64,000 bases of DNA from Lineus longissimus (taxonomy: Eukaryota; Nemertea; Pilidiophora; Heteronemertea; Lineidae): the NCBI RefSeq assembly GCF_910592395.1, contig NC_088310.1:22647491-22711490 (forward strand), in the 5' to 3' direction. Under the pieces are notes generated by a model, which ran no database searches, had not been told where the DNA came from, and worked only from the letters and a program-made list of their open reading frames with translations. Positions within the stretch are counted from its first letter, which is position 1. Each line of letters begins with the position of its first letter. This document shows, piece after piece, positions 49,965 to 61,500 of this stretch. A program made the translations under genes and the position numbers.

Positions 49965-50495
49965 ATGGATTTAGTTGAATCTTCACAGGTGTTAGAAAGG
50001 GCCCAAGGATCTCAAATAAGCCAGACAGGGGGTGACACAGCAATGGAATGCTCTCATAAGATTCAACAGTCTTTTGGTTTGTATTCTACAGAGTGGAAGG
50101 ACTCTGAACTGTGGACTATTGAAGAAGAGGATCTAGATTACCAGAGTCTTTCTTCTTCCTTTCCAACAGGCATTAAATCTCTGGATAGTGACTGTGTTTC
50201 GTTTTTTGTGGATTCAAAATCTCAAGCTTTGAAAAGTGTTTTGGACTATGAAGATTGTGAATCAGTACATCTAAAGAGAGTTTCGATTACTGAGGACTGT
50301 GATGGACAAAACAAAAGCCCCCTCTCAATATTAGATAATGAGGTCCAAAGTGCTTCTGGTCCAAATACTCCACCAATGAGTTTCAAATTTGGATATAGTG
50401 TTTCAAAGGGTTTTAGTCCCATTTTGTGTCGCCATGGCCATTTCGTCAACTCGGTGTCTAAAGATGAGGATGTCTGGGAGAGCTGTAAATATAAG
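49965..50495 (+). CDS. Probable coding exon of unknown product (177 codons), ending at an AAG|GTTTGC donor
   Basis: The open frame runs from a stop at 49887-49889 to 50552. The ATG at 49965 (CGCATAATGG, A at -3, G at +4) is the best start, giving MDLVESSQVLERAQG.... An alternative reading is an internal exon from the acceptor TTCACAG at 49988 (phase 0). A donor AAG|GTTTGC at 50495 ends the exon in phase 0; without splicing the frame adds a hydrophobic tail of about 18 codons. The product is Ser/Asp/Glu-rich with SP and TPP motifs (NTPPMSFKFG, NKSPLS), typical of a phosphorylated disordered segment. No domain is recognised. Codon content looks less biased than random AT-rich frames. It may be an alternative first exon of the KIF26-like gene or belong to another plus-strand gene. 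Confidence 0.5.
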
Positions 50496-50650
50496 GTTTG
50501 CATCACTTTGTCTATGGGGGTTCTTCTCACTGCAGTGTCTCGTTCAGTTTAATGTAGATTTGGTGGTGGTGTGCATGTGTAAATGATGTGAAGTAAGGTG
50601 AGAAGTCCGATTCATCACCATTAAACCAAGGACTGACCTCCAACAAAGGA

Positions 50651-50682
50651 TTGTGTGTGTGGGGGGGGGGGGGGGGGGGGGG
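50651..50682. repeat. GT run passing into a 22-G run
   Basis: A short GTGTGTGT stretch (50652-50660) leads into 22 uninterrupted G (50661-50682), followed by AGGGG. It is the longest G run in the window and lies about 160 bases after the donor at 50495. Confidence 0.95.
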
Positions 50683-53600
50683 AGGGGACTAGCACTCATT
50701 TATCAGGTATTTTTTAATTTACAATTTCTCACATTGACGACCTTGCAAGTACCTGCATGGTTCTCAATTTACAAACGAGTCTAGTTTTCTGACCATCTGA
50801 TTATCACCTAGCTGTTAAAGGCCTGCACAATTTCAAAACGGATTAGACATGCTATATCAGAGTGCAAGTCAACATCAGGCCATGCGGTTTCCTGGATTTA
50901 AGCAGTCAACCTTTGCTTGTCCTGACTAATAGTTTACTTTGCAAACTTCAATGTTTTACTATAAATGTAATTTAATTTAAATCCTTAATAGTTCTTACTG
51001 TTGATATCTAATTGCTCTGCGGTTGATATTGACCTTTAGAAGTTCAAAATATTTAGACTTAAATGTTGTATATCTTTGATCAAGAAAATTAATGTGCCAC
51101 TACACTGCAAACAGTAAGACATTACACTTTAATGGATAAATTGGGTTACTTGGAATAAGCCTACAGAAAGTTATAGAAATATAACGAAGAAGAGAGAGGA
51201 GCTTGACCAAAAACTGACATTTTCTTTCCAAATACCAACAATATATTAAACTACAGAATACTAGAAAATATATCAATGCTCATGCATTTCAAACCCATAG
51301 TAAACAGCAGACAGTGCTGTCAAGGGTTTGCAGAAAAGATAAAATTGAAAGTTGCTCAGCCTTGGTACATTTGTAAATAGACAAAGAAAGCAATCAAACC
51401 TGGATATTGATTGGTAAATGTGCATATTAGGTCTAAAATTGGCTGAAATAATCCCTAAAAGTAGTTGCTACAAAAATAAGCAAGGCAATTAACAGTTCTA
51501 ATTAGACTTAAGGGCCTATGAGAAGTCCTAAATTCATTCAAGTTCTTGCTGAATACATAGTACAAGTGTTTTCGCAGGCCCTATAAGTGTGGCTAATGCT
51601 TCCAAGTAGGCCTATGGGTCAGTAAAAGACAAAACAATGAAAAATGCCAATGTCAATGAGCTCTAGGATCGTTAACAGTCAGGAGTGTCAAGTTCGTCAA
51701 TTAAGACCCCTCCGTGTAATGACTATCATGTTGCCCAAATCTTAAAAGTCACATTTCAAACAACCAGCAAGATGCAACTCAGACTGACTGGCATAATTAT
51801 TGGCTTGATGACATTCTTTCTTAAAGTCTACTTGTTCGAGCTATTACAATGAAAGTAGTTTGTGGAGAAAAAGGGGTGAAATACAGTTCAAGATGTCAAC
51901 ATGATTTATATTTTGTACACAGTTCGCCTTGTTGCTATTAGTTCTAACAAATTATATGTCTTCATCCTATAATTCTTTACACTGCTTAAGTATGACCAGT
52001 TGTTCTCAGACATAAGAAATTCAACAGTACTTTTAAGTTTTGCAATACACCATAGGTTTGGTTGAATGAAGAGCTAAAGTGCCCCCTGCAAACTAGTGAT
52101 TTGTGTCATTACAAACTATGACAGTTATTAGGATTATCTGTGGGAGTGGGTATATAACATCACAATCGCTGGCTTTGATGTAAACTGCAGGTTGCATTTC
52201 AGCATGGACCTGCATTGACCCCCCTGCGCAAAAGACATATTTTGTTCACATGTTAGCAAGATTTGGTTGGATGTTTGTGACATCTAGGAAAATCGGAACC
52301 ATGTAGAAAACATTTTAATGCCTTTCCATAAAAGTAGTTGCTGCTCATCTGGGGCTTTAATAGGAGTAAAACCAGTGTGAAATTGGTGTTGGAGATTTTT
52401 GTCCCTCTCTTAGCTCCTAGCAACCCTGAAAACGTTTTCTTGGCTTCTTTCTTCCAGTTATGGCCATCTTCATGTCCATTCAAGTATGATAAATATAGTA
52501 ATTAACAAATTTCATTTGATAATTATGAAAGATTTCAATCGTTGCAGTGAGTGTACGGCAACACCACAAACCCATAGTCGGTAACCATTAAAATTGTCTC
52601 GTGCCCGGCAACCAACCCTTTGTTTTTATCAGGGTCTCAAATTTCACGCTCAGATGGGTATTTTGTTACCTTAGCAAGGTAGATGAAGGGTTCACACAGG
52701 GGGTCAAGGTATCCCTGGATTGAGGGCCAACACAAGATTATCATTATCAACTCATTAAAAGCTATTAGCAAGTTTCTACTCGGTTGCACACTTCGTCCTG
52801 TTTGTGACAAGTTGGATTCATAATTTGAAGGCCGGGAGACCCGAATGTGGAAAAGGACCTTGAAAACCTATAATATCTATTAAGGGATATGGCTGGAGGC
52901 GAATGGCATTAAGGAGTCTGTTAGTCCAGCAGAGGGTGTTTTCTTTGTAAGGACAGTGATACATTTGATGAAAGGGTATGTTTCATTCGAGGTTCTTATT
53001 AGACGTTTGCCCTTTTCAAAATGATGAGAGTTCATCTAAGCTAATATTATTGTGATCAATATTCTGCATTTAGATTGCTAATGTTCTTAAGCAGTTATAG
53101 CTAAGAGGTGAAGCCTAGCAATAATTGTTGTATCTAGTTACTGATGCAAAGTTCAACCAAAAATTATTGATGTCTCGTCTGTACTTTTTTTCAGGGTGAA
53201 ATTTGTTAAAAAATCACACATTCCATTTCTCAGCTTGTTTGTTCATCGAATCATTTGTTTATGTTTAACTACAATGCTTTTGAAAACAGGCTGTTGTTTG
53301 CCTTGGTTCAAACCTTTGATCTCCAAGCACTCAAAGTCACATTATTTTAGAAGTTCAATCAATCAAAGATTCTACATGAGACGATGTATTGAACTGTAAA
53401 TCCTCTACAGTTGTGGTCAGGTAAGGTGAAGTCAATGAACGTAGTTGCAGAACATTATACAAGTTCATTTCATTAACGTAAATACCAATTGTTAAAAAGG
53501 AATCAATCTTTTTCTGGACCCAATGGCACTGAAAAGATACAGTTTTATAACTTGTGTAGATGTTTACCTTGGTGTATCAATGTTATTGAATGAATTGTTG

Positions 53601-55317
53601 GTAATGCTTTAATAAACTGTTCATAATGTTATGTTGTCTATCACGCCAAATTACAAAGTGTTTGAGACACTTACTATACACACCAGTTGCTTTGTTTAAT
53701 AGGCTTTTGCTTTAGATTTCATTTACAATTTGAATCCCTGAAGAGATTTCTGTGTGGAAAAACACAGCAGTTGAACTAACCTACAGCACTATATTTAACC
53801 TTAATAATGGCCTTGCTGTTTTTCTCAATTTCTCATTATTAAAATGCACCTTTTGCGTACCATCTTTAAATAAGCCTTATCTCATGGCTGTCTTTCCAAT
53901 CTGCTTCAAAAAGAAGTAGACATTTAACAATTCCATCTAAACTTGAACTTTGTTCTCGTGACATGTACATCTGTACTGACGGGGAAACTTCAGCACTTCA
54001 TTGAAATGAACACTGTAGCGTTTTATTGGAATGGACAAGTCTAGACTGGCAGTAATTGAAATTCCACAATGAATTTTCAATTACTTGTAACACCTAGAGC
54101 ATAAAATGAGATCTGAAAAGAAGGTAGATGGTATACTCTTGTTGATAAGATTGATTGAAAAAATGATAGTTGGAGTTAATGTGGTGGAATGTATGCAGTG
54201 CAATAGCTTTGTGGAAGTAATGGTGAGTTCAATGAACTTTGTTCATACTGGAACATGGTATGATAATATTTTCTAGAATGTTAGGAAACATAACCATGAA
54301 GGCAGAATAGAACTAAATAACATCAGAGCTCCTTGAGGTCTAAGTGACATTTTTTTTATTTCAGAATTGCCATTTGTTTTTTGTTTTTTTACAAAGCCTG
54401 TCAAATGCCAGCCTGTCTGTCCTAAATCTGGCAATTCATCTGTCTACAGATTTTGAGTTTATCTGCTTCATCTGAGCTTAAAAAGGACTCCGAAGAAAAT
54501 CTTTCAAAATGCCTCTACAGGAAATGCCAGTAGGCCTAGTTAGGCACTTTGTCTGTAAGGAACTACAATAACATGTCCAACTGTGCACCAAATACCTTAA
54601 GTACCTCTGTATGAGCAAATCAGTGGCAAATTAGTTGATTATAAAGCCTATCGCCATTTCAAAATATGTTTGCTTTGTGCAATCTAAAATTTCAACCTGG
54701 CGGCCATTTTCTTGGACAGTGATGCAGAAAACTTGAAAAGAGTTCTGAAAAACTTTGAAAAGGTTTGTTGATCAGAGGTGGGGTAGTTTTGAATATTAAA
54801 TGGTTGCCCAATCCTACTTAGTTTAATACTTGCTTTTAAAACAAATATCCCCGAGGCCACCAGCTGTGTTTTTGTTTATCTTACCTATGCAGGTCTCCTC
54901 AGGTTTATGGTGACACTAAAATAATTGTATTAGGTACCTTGCCTTAATGCAATGTAATCATATCGCTCCTAATTCCTCGAATCAGCCAAAGGCCCTTGCT
55001 TGTCAATCAATTGGAACTGTCTTGACAGTCCGTAGCTGACTTAGTTGAGTGTAACTGATATCCGTTTAATATTTGCATCAAGGACTCAATTTTCGATTTA
55101 CTGGATGAATGAGAAAGCACTGTGTTAATCTGAAGTGCTTTGATAGTGCTTTACACAGTTTGATCAGTTAGATTCAATTTGGCTGCAGGAGAAGGTATGT
55201 ATGGCATGTCAACTTTAATTTCTTGCCTCGTCCACCATGCATGGTGTTATACCCTGTAACAGTCCTAACAAGGTGTTGTACTGAAAATGGCAGTGACGGG
55301 TCCTAATCTTTTAGTTA

Positions 55318-55587
55318 CAGTGGAACCCCGCTAAAATGACTACTCAGAAAAAAAACAAGTGAAAAAATTATTTAGACTCGAAACTTTTTTCATCCTTTAT
55401 ATTCTGAAAAAGAGGGGTGAATTTGGTCATTTGGACCACCCAATCCAGTGGTTGTGGTGTGGGATGGTCGTGTTACCGGAGGCCTTGTCATGGTGATTAG
55501 AGAGGACACCATTCGGGACTGGCAATTCTTGGTTGTCATACCGGGGTGGTCGCGTTAACGGGATGGTCACCGACCGGGGTTCCACTG
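55318..55587 (+). mobile_element. pogo/Tigger-like MITE, complete copy (copy D, 270 bp)
   Basis: The element starts CAGTGGAACCCCG and ends CGGGGTTCCACTG, a perfect 13-bp terminal inverted repeat. It is flanked by TA at 55316-55317 and 55588-55589, the duplication typical of Tc1/mariner/pogo elements. It is the only copy here with both ends. Its middle (CAAGTGAAAAAATTATTTAGACTC) corresponds to the break-point region where copies A and B end. No transposase frame is present. Confidence 0.9.
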
Positions 55588-58500
55588 TATATCGAAAGTC
55601 AGAATTGAGGAAATAGTGAAGTAGGTGTGAACAAAATAAGCCTAAAGGAATGCTAGGCCTTTCACTTTATGGATTTTCTCAAGAGCGGAACTTATAAAGC
55701 ATTGTAATTTGTTCTCCGCTCTGAAGAGGTTGGGATCAGTGGTAAAAGCAGGTTTTTTTGGCTTTGATCGAGAGCTAAATTGCTCAATTACTTCGCTAAA
55801 GGCTACCACTTGAACTGTCTTACAGGACTAAGCCTGGGAAAGGGTCACTTGTTCAAAGGGACAACTCAACAGGTGTTGGGATCTCGTTATGTCAAGATGT
55901 TGTTCAACACCCACTCCAAGAGTATCGTGTGAAGTAAACTTTGGTTGGCCTGGTGCAATATGTTATTTTCAAGTCTATGATCCCATAAAAATTATTGTGA
56001 TTTTTTTTCTCTCGGAGTTCAGGACTTTTGGGATATTGAAAAAGTTGCTGATCATTGCCAAGATTGTGCCTAGTTGTAACCCTGTTAACTTAAATTTTGT
56101 TGCAAATTTTGCCTACTCTTGACCTTATATCATCATCAGGTTCTTTAACCATCTGTCCTAATGGCTTCTGCAGGTTTTTTCTTGCCACGATACAGACTGT
56201 CAACCTGGTGACTCTATTTGGCGAAGCTAATTGAAATGGTACAAACATGGCAGAAAAAAACAAATAGAAAAACGTAGAAAACTCGCTCCCAGGGGATTTC
56301 ACAGGAAGATTCTTTCTTTGATCGTTGGCTTGCCAAGCTAATGGTCCTAATTTTAACCTTTTTTATCCCTAATTACACATTTTATACCTTGTGATCTAGA
56401 CCTAAAGTTTATGATATTGATCTCGGAATTTGAGATCGGAAGAGAGATAGAAGTTTAATTGTTATAAGTCATTGGAAAAAAACACAGTATTGGTGTTTTT
56501 GTGGGAACGCCAACCTAGTCAACTACATGAAGATTTTCCCCCATTCAAAAACATTTTAAATTGTTCCGATGTTAGCTGAGAGTTTAATGAAATTGGGCAT
56601 TTGTCTATTCTAGTGGGGTAGTGATGATACCCCATACTTTCAGTTTGTTCAATAATAGGCCAAGGTTAGCCCAACATGACCATGTTATAAGAACAACATC
56701 ACCGCCAAAAAAGGTTGGGATAAGATCACTCTAATGATGTTAATCTTAAATTGATCTGTGTCATTGATATTACATCACTTAGAAGTCAAACTATTGGTGT
56801 GTCACCATCATCAACTTCATCACCTACTGTAACCGAAGATGTCATCCTTTCTGCTCAGTCTATCCTCGAATATCTCTGATGCTACAGGAGGAGTTGCAGG
56901 GATTGCACAGGGAAACTTTTGTAATAAGAACCTGGAGAATCTTGCTGAGCACAGTGGTATCTTGTTACTCTTTTATTGCCTGGAGCTGCCAGGTCTTATT
57001 GCCGTAGGTGACTTGGATCCACTTCCCATCATTGATCCTTTAGTTTGGAATTGATAACTCATTCTCCTGGAAATTTATAACTAAACTCAAACTGTAAAAT
57101 GAAGTGACCATTCACCAGTTACATGTTGTGGTATTCTGTAGTACCCCTTCAGAAAAGACTTTCTTCTGAATTTGTTATGCAGTCATTTAATACAAGTACA
57201 GCTGCAGCTACATTAAATCTACATGTATAATCTGTGTCAGCATTTTCACTGCATTCACAGCTCAGAATGTTGGATGATACCATCTACTTTATGTATCTGT
57301 TGTCTTTTGTGATCGGTTTCAGATATTTGAAATTAACTTTTAATGACAAGTAAATCCCCCCACACCACAATTTGCACATTTAAGGCAGGATTTAAAAATC
57401 ATTTCAAAGAATTAGACTAAGTTGGTTTAAATCATAGTGAACAGTCTTTTGGAAATTTACAGATTAGCTCAATTTGCACTCAGTTATTATTTTAGGCTAA
57501 TAATATGATTCAAGATTTTGCTAAAGTGAGTTGCGAGTGTTCAGCCATGATAATGCCAAAATGATGACACTAATGCATTTTCAATCACCATTGCTCTCAA
57601 TGCTTAATCGGCATCGACTCAAGAAAAGCACTATGTCAAATAACCCCAACTATATTTTGGGATAATTCAGAACATCCATATTTTAGAGGTTGGCAGTTTC
57701 AACTGAGCACTTGTGAATTGTCAATGAATAATGTTGTGGTCATCAAAAATGCATTAGTGGAATTGCCATCCTGTTAAAGTCCAATTTTGGAGCGTGTAGC
57801 CTTCCCACAAATGTGGAAAACAATACCTAGAAACACCCTACAACTGACCGATGTGGCCTTAGCCATCAATTTAAGTGTCCATGATTCTACTCAAGATTGT
57901 CTTCCTGTTTACAGTCTCATTATTTCTTGGAGTGAGTATGAATGTGTCACCTGCCTAGCTATTTAGCCTAGAGGAACCCTGAGGGGAGGAAGAAGGGCTG
58001 GGTCCTCAGGGACTTGGCGACCATTACCCGGAACCATCTGTGATGAAACAAGATGAAGTGACTAAGGGTTGCTCAATAACATGGTTTCCTCTAACTTTAT
58101 TATATTCACAAATAGAGTTAAAAGTCATACTCTTGTCATTGCATCCAATGGCTGCAGTGTAGCATGGATATCACATGCAAGGGTCTGACAAACCTTGTAT
58201 TCTTAACCAATTAACTAGATGGACAGCATGGTCTTTAGACTGATAATCCATATTGTGGGTTAATAACGTGAACACAGACAATTTTCTGGTACACGGGGGG
58301 GCAGTTCACTTTTCTCTGATAGCTGGTGATTTCTTGAATCTTTGCATCAGACATAAAACCATTTTTCATTGTATGGGCAACTGTGCGAGGGCAATAAATC
58401 CAAGAAGCAATCCCTAACTTGAGACAGACCCTTGAGGCTAGTAGCCCCAATTAGTGTCCAACCAAAGTTACCCACAAAAAATGATAGACAGAAGAAAGTG

Positions 58501-61500
58501 AGGAAACCCTTAAGTTGTAGAATACTTTTTAGTTCTCCCTAAGATAAACCACAAAATGTCCCTTGTCACCAACTGAAAGATTTGTCTAATAAATTTGGTT
58601 GAGATTAGTGCAGAAATTAGGTTGAAATGCATCTGGAGCATGGCCAATGATAAGAATGATTTATTCATGGCATCTCCTAACGTAATGTCACTTATCATAA
58701 ACTCTGCTGATAATCAAGATGTATTGACGACATGCTGTTCACAGTAATTCACATTCGGCTGCATGCCGCCTCACTCGTTATTGTCTTCCGATATTGGAAC
58801 TGCTTGGCTGTTTTGCCACCATTGTTCAGGGTTAGCAGTTCATTTATTGTGTATTTAGTGTGCATTGATTGTAGTCAACATGGACAGGACCATTGGAACC
58901 AAAAGAGAATCAAACAAAAAGAAATGTAGTTGATAATGTGTGATACACAGAATAAATCACTTCAATTCAAGAATCTAGCACATGTAGCATGTTAAGTATT
59001 CTGAACTGTAATTTGTAAAAAGCAGTATGTTCCATGACTGGCAACTACAGGTACCTGTACAAGAATTGCGGAATAAAATTCGATGTGGTGTAACTTGTCC
59101 TGCAAAAATTTATTTTATTTTTCGACATGAACTCACAAGGGTTTGCCTACCCCTGCTGTGTCCTGTGGTCACTTCTAATGACCCTCGCCTATCACACTGC
59201 GCCTGATTTTCTCCATTGCTCATGTCTCACGGCTATCAGTCGCCCTTTGGCCAGGAGGTCCAGAAGAACTATTGTTTTATCACAGCAATATTTCAGGCGC
59301 CCTCGGGCAGGCTGCAGAAGTCTTCAGAAGCTACGTCCTCTTGGCATCAAATTGCCTGTAGCATTGTTTGGTGTCTCCGAGTTCATGTTGTGTCCACGCT
59401 TTTGAGTGAGGGTGTCCTGGTGTGCTCTATTGCTGTCTTGGACATGATAAATGTGGAATTTGTACAAATACAGTGCCGCACAGTGTTTTCTATTTCAACA
59501 TAGTCCACTCTCCAACTTATCACCCATCTCAATTTCGTCTTGAGCCGAAGGGTCCTAGGTGCGACTCAGCACTGTAGTTTCTCATCAGACATCCAGTTCA
59601 TTATTTCAAGTGATCCAGGCCCTAAGACGATGGCGCCTAGTGAAGTTTTATTTTTTGCCCAAAGTGACATTTACTCCCAATCAACCTAACTGCCCTGCCT
59701 ACGCATTCACCCTCTTCAGCACAGAATTCAAGTTCTCAGCAATTGTCACCTATTGTCTAAATGCCATGTCCCATGATGGTCTTGGGTCCTCTTTTTTGCC
59801 TAGAGTGAATGCCGGTCATAATCTCTTCCTCCAAACGTTTTCCTCCTGACCTTAGGCCATTGTCACCTCATCTTACCCAGTTCATCACCCATTGTTCTCT
59901 CATAAGATTTTTGGTGTCGTCTATAACATCATTTTGTCTGGACTGTAACTCAGGACTGCCCCAAGGTGAAATATCTCTCAATCCTTACAAATTCTGATTT
60001 CTTATTAACCTGATTGGAACTCTGACTGCTTGACCATGTCATCCATAATCCAGTTTCGTCCACATTAATCTTTTCCGCTCTCACAAAAGTGTCATTTCGC
60101 CTCTAGCTGGGATTAAAGATGCCTGGAAGTTATGTTTTAACATACCTCACACTGATGCAGAATGGCAAATGTCTCAAATACAGATGTCCTGTGTCTCATC
60201 AATTTCCTGATTATTTAGGATTCGTGCCTTGAAATGAGTTGACCGAAAATGCAACACAGTTTTTTTTCAATGATTCGAAAATTAACACACTCATCAGCAA
60301 TTTTGATGCAGATCCAAGATGCCTAATTTTGCGAAATTTGTGACCTTGTGGTAGAAACAAACAAAATTAGTTTAAGCATCTGTGCGAAAGTGGGGAGGTT
60401 CAATATGAAGGAAACATGAAAATGCTTTGCTTCGGAGCCAAACAGTTGACTTCATAACAGCTGGTGGGACCCATTCAGACTCAGAGGCTCTGAAAGGCCC
60501 ATTCATATGTACCAAGTCAGCTTTAAACTCATGTCAATTTGTGACACCCCAAGACAACTCCAAACAAATCTCAGACTAAAGAGTAATATAAGGAGTTATA
60601 AGGCATCAGTATAGTAGTGTATCTTATTCAAACAGTGTGATGAGAAGATGTTCACATCATCTATTCTTTCACAAAGTGAAATCTGGCATATTGACATGAA
60701 TAGCTGACGACTTCATGCCTTTTGTTATACCTGATCTAGAAGTGTTTTGGTTGGATTGATGATGCTATGATGCACCTCAAGACTTGAAAATGCTGTATTG
60801 AAATATCAAAGCATGGTACACTGATGCAAGCCGGTATAAAGGAACCTCTATTTTATTGTAGTCTTCCGCATGTGTGCTGCAACTTACCCTTTTTGCCTCA
60901 AATATTATGGTGTGATAACTATTTCTTCTTGCAAACCCCTCCTGGTATAGCTTCTGGATAGCCCCATCTGTGGTGGCCTCTTGTATTTTGCTCATCTTGT
61001 AGCCTTCAGGTCTATCTTGATATTGCCTGAGGGTGATGCACTTCAAAGTTAGGAACCCTCCCTGTCCCACTCAGAATAATTCTGGAGAGCTATTGTCACC
61101 GCATTTGTTTTTGGTCAATATATGCGGTTAATTGCTATTTCATGTAATTGATATTTTAAGGCCTTAGGGTGCATTGACCTGCCAAGTTTTGAGGGCACCA
61201 AAGTATTCGGAAAGAATTATCGGTGTTGTCTTTACTGTCATCTGGAATGAAATGCTTCAAGCCTGGCCCTTGGTCATGCTTGGAGCATGGAATGAAGGGA
61301 ATATGGCAGAGACCACACCCGGCATGTATGGACCTCAGGGAACATTGATGTGTTTAGCTGCTGCTTTGTATTTCAACTTCAACAGATACACCAACAAAAA
61401 TTGCACACAGAGATTACTCACAAAATAAGTCCTAAAATGACTGTTTACCTCTCAAGCTATCCATTCCATTCCGTCTCACTTACTCATGTCACTATCCTGT

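Noticed and set aside
53195-53399. Acceptor TTTTTTTCAG followed by 67 codons and a stop, in phase with the end of the exon at 35558
   Set aside because: The peptide looks like translated AT-rich intron. A stop here would end the kinesin before its motor.
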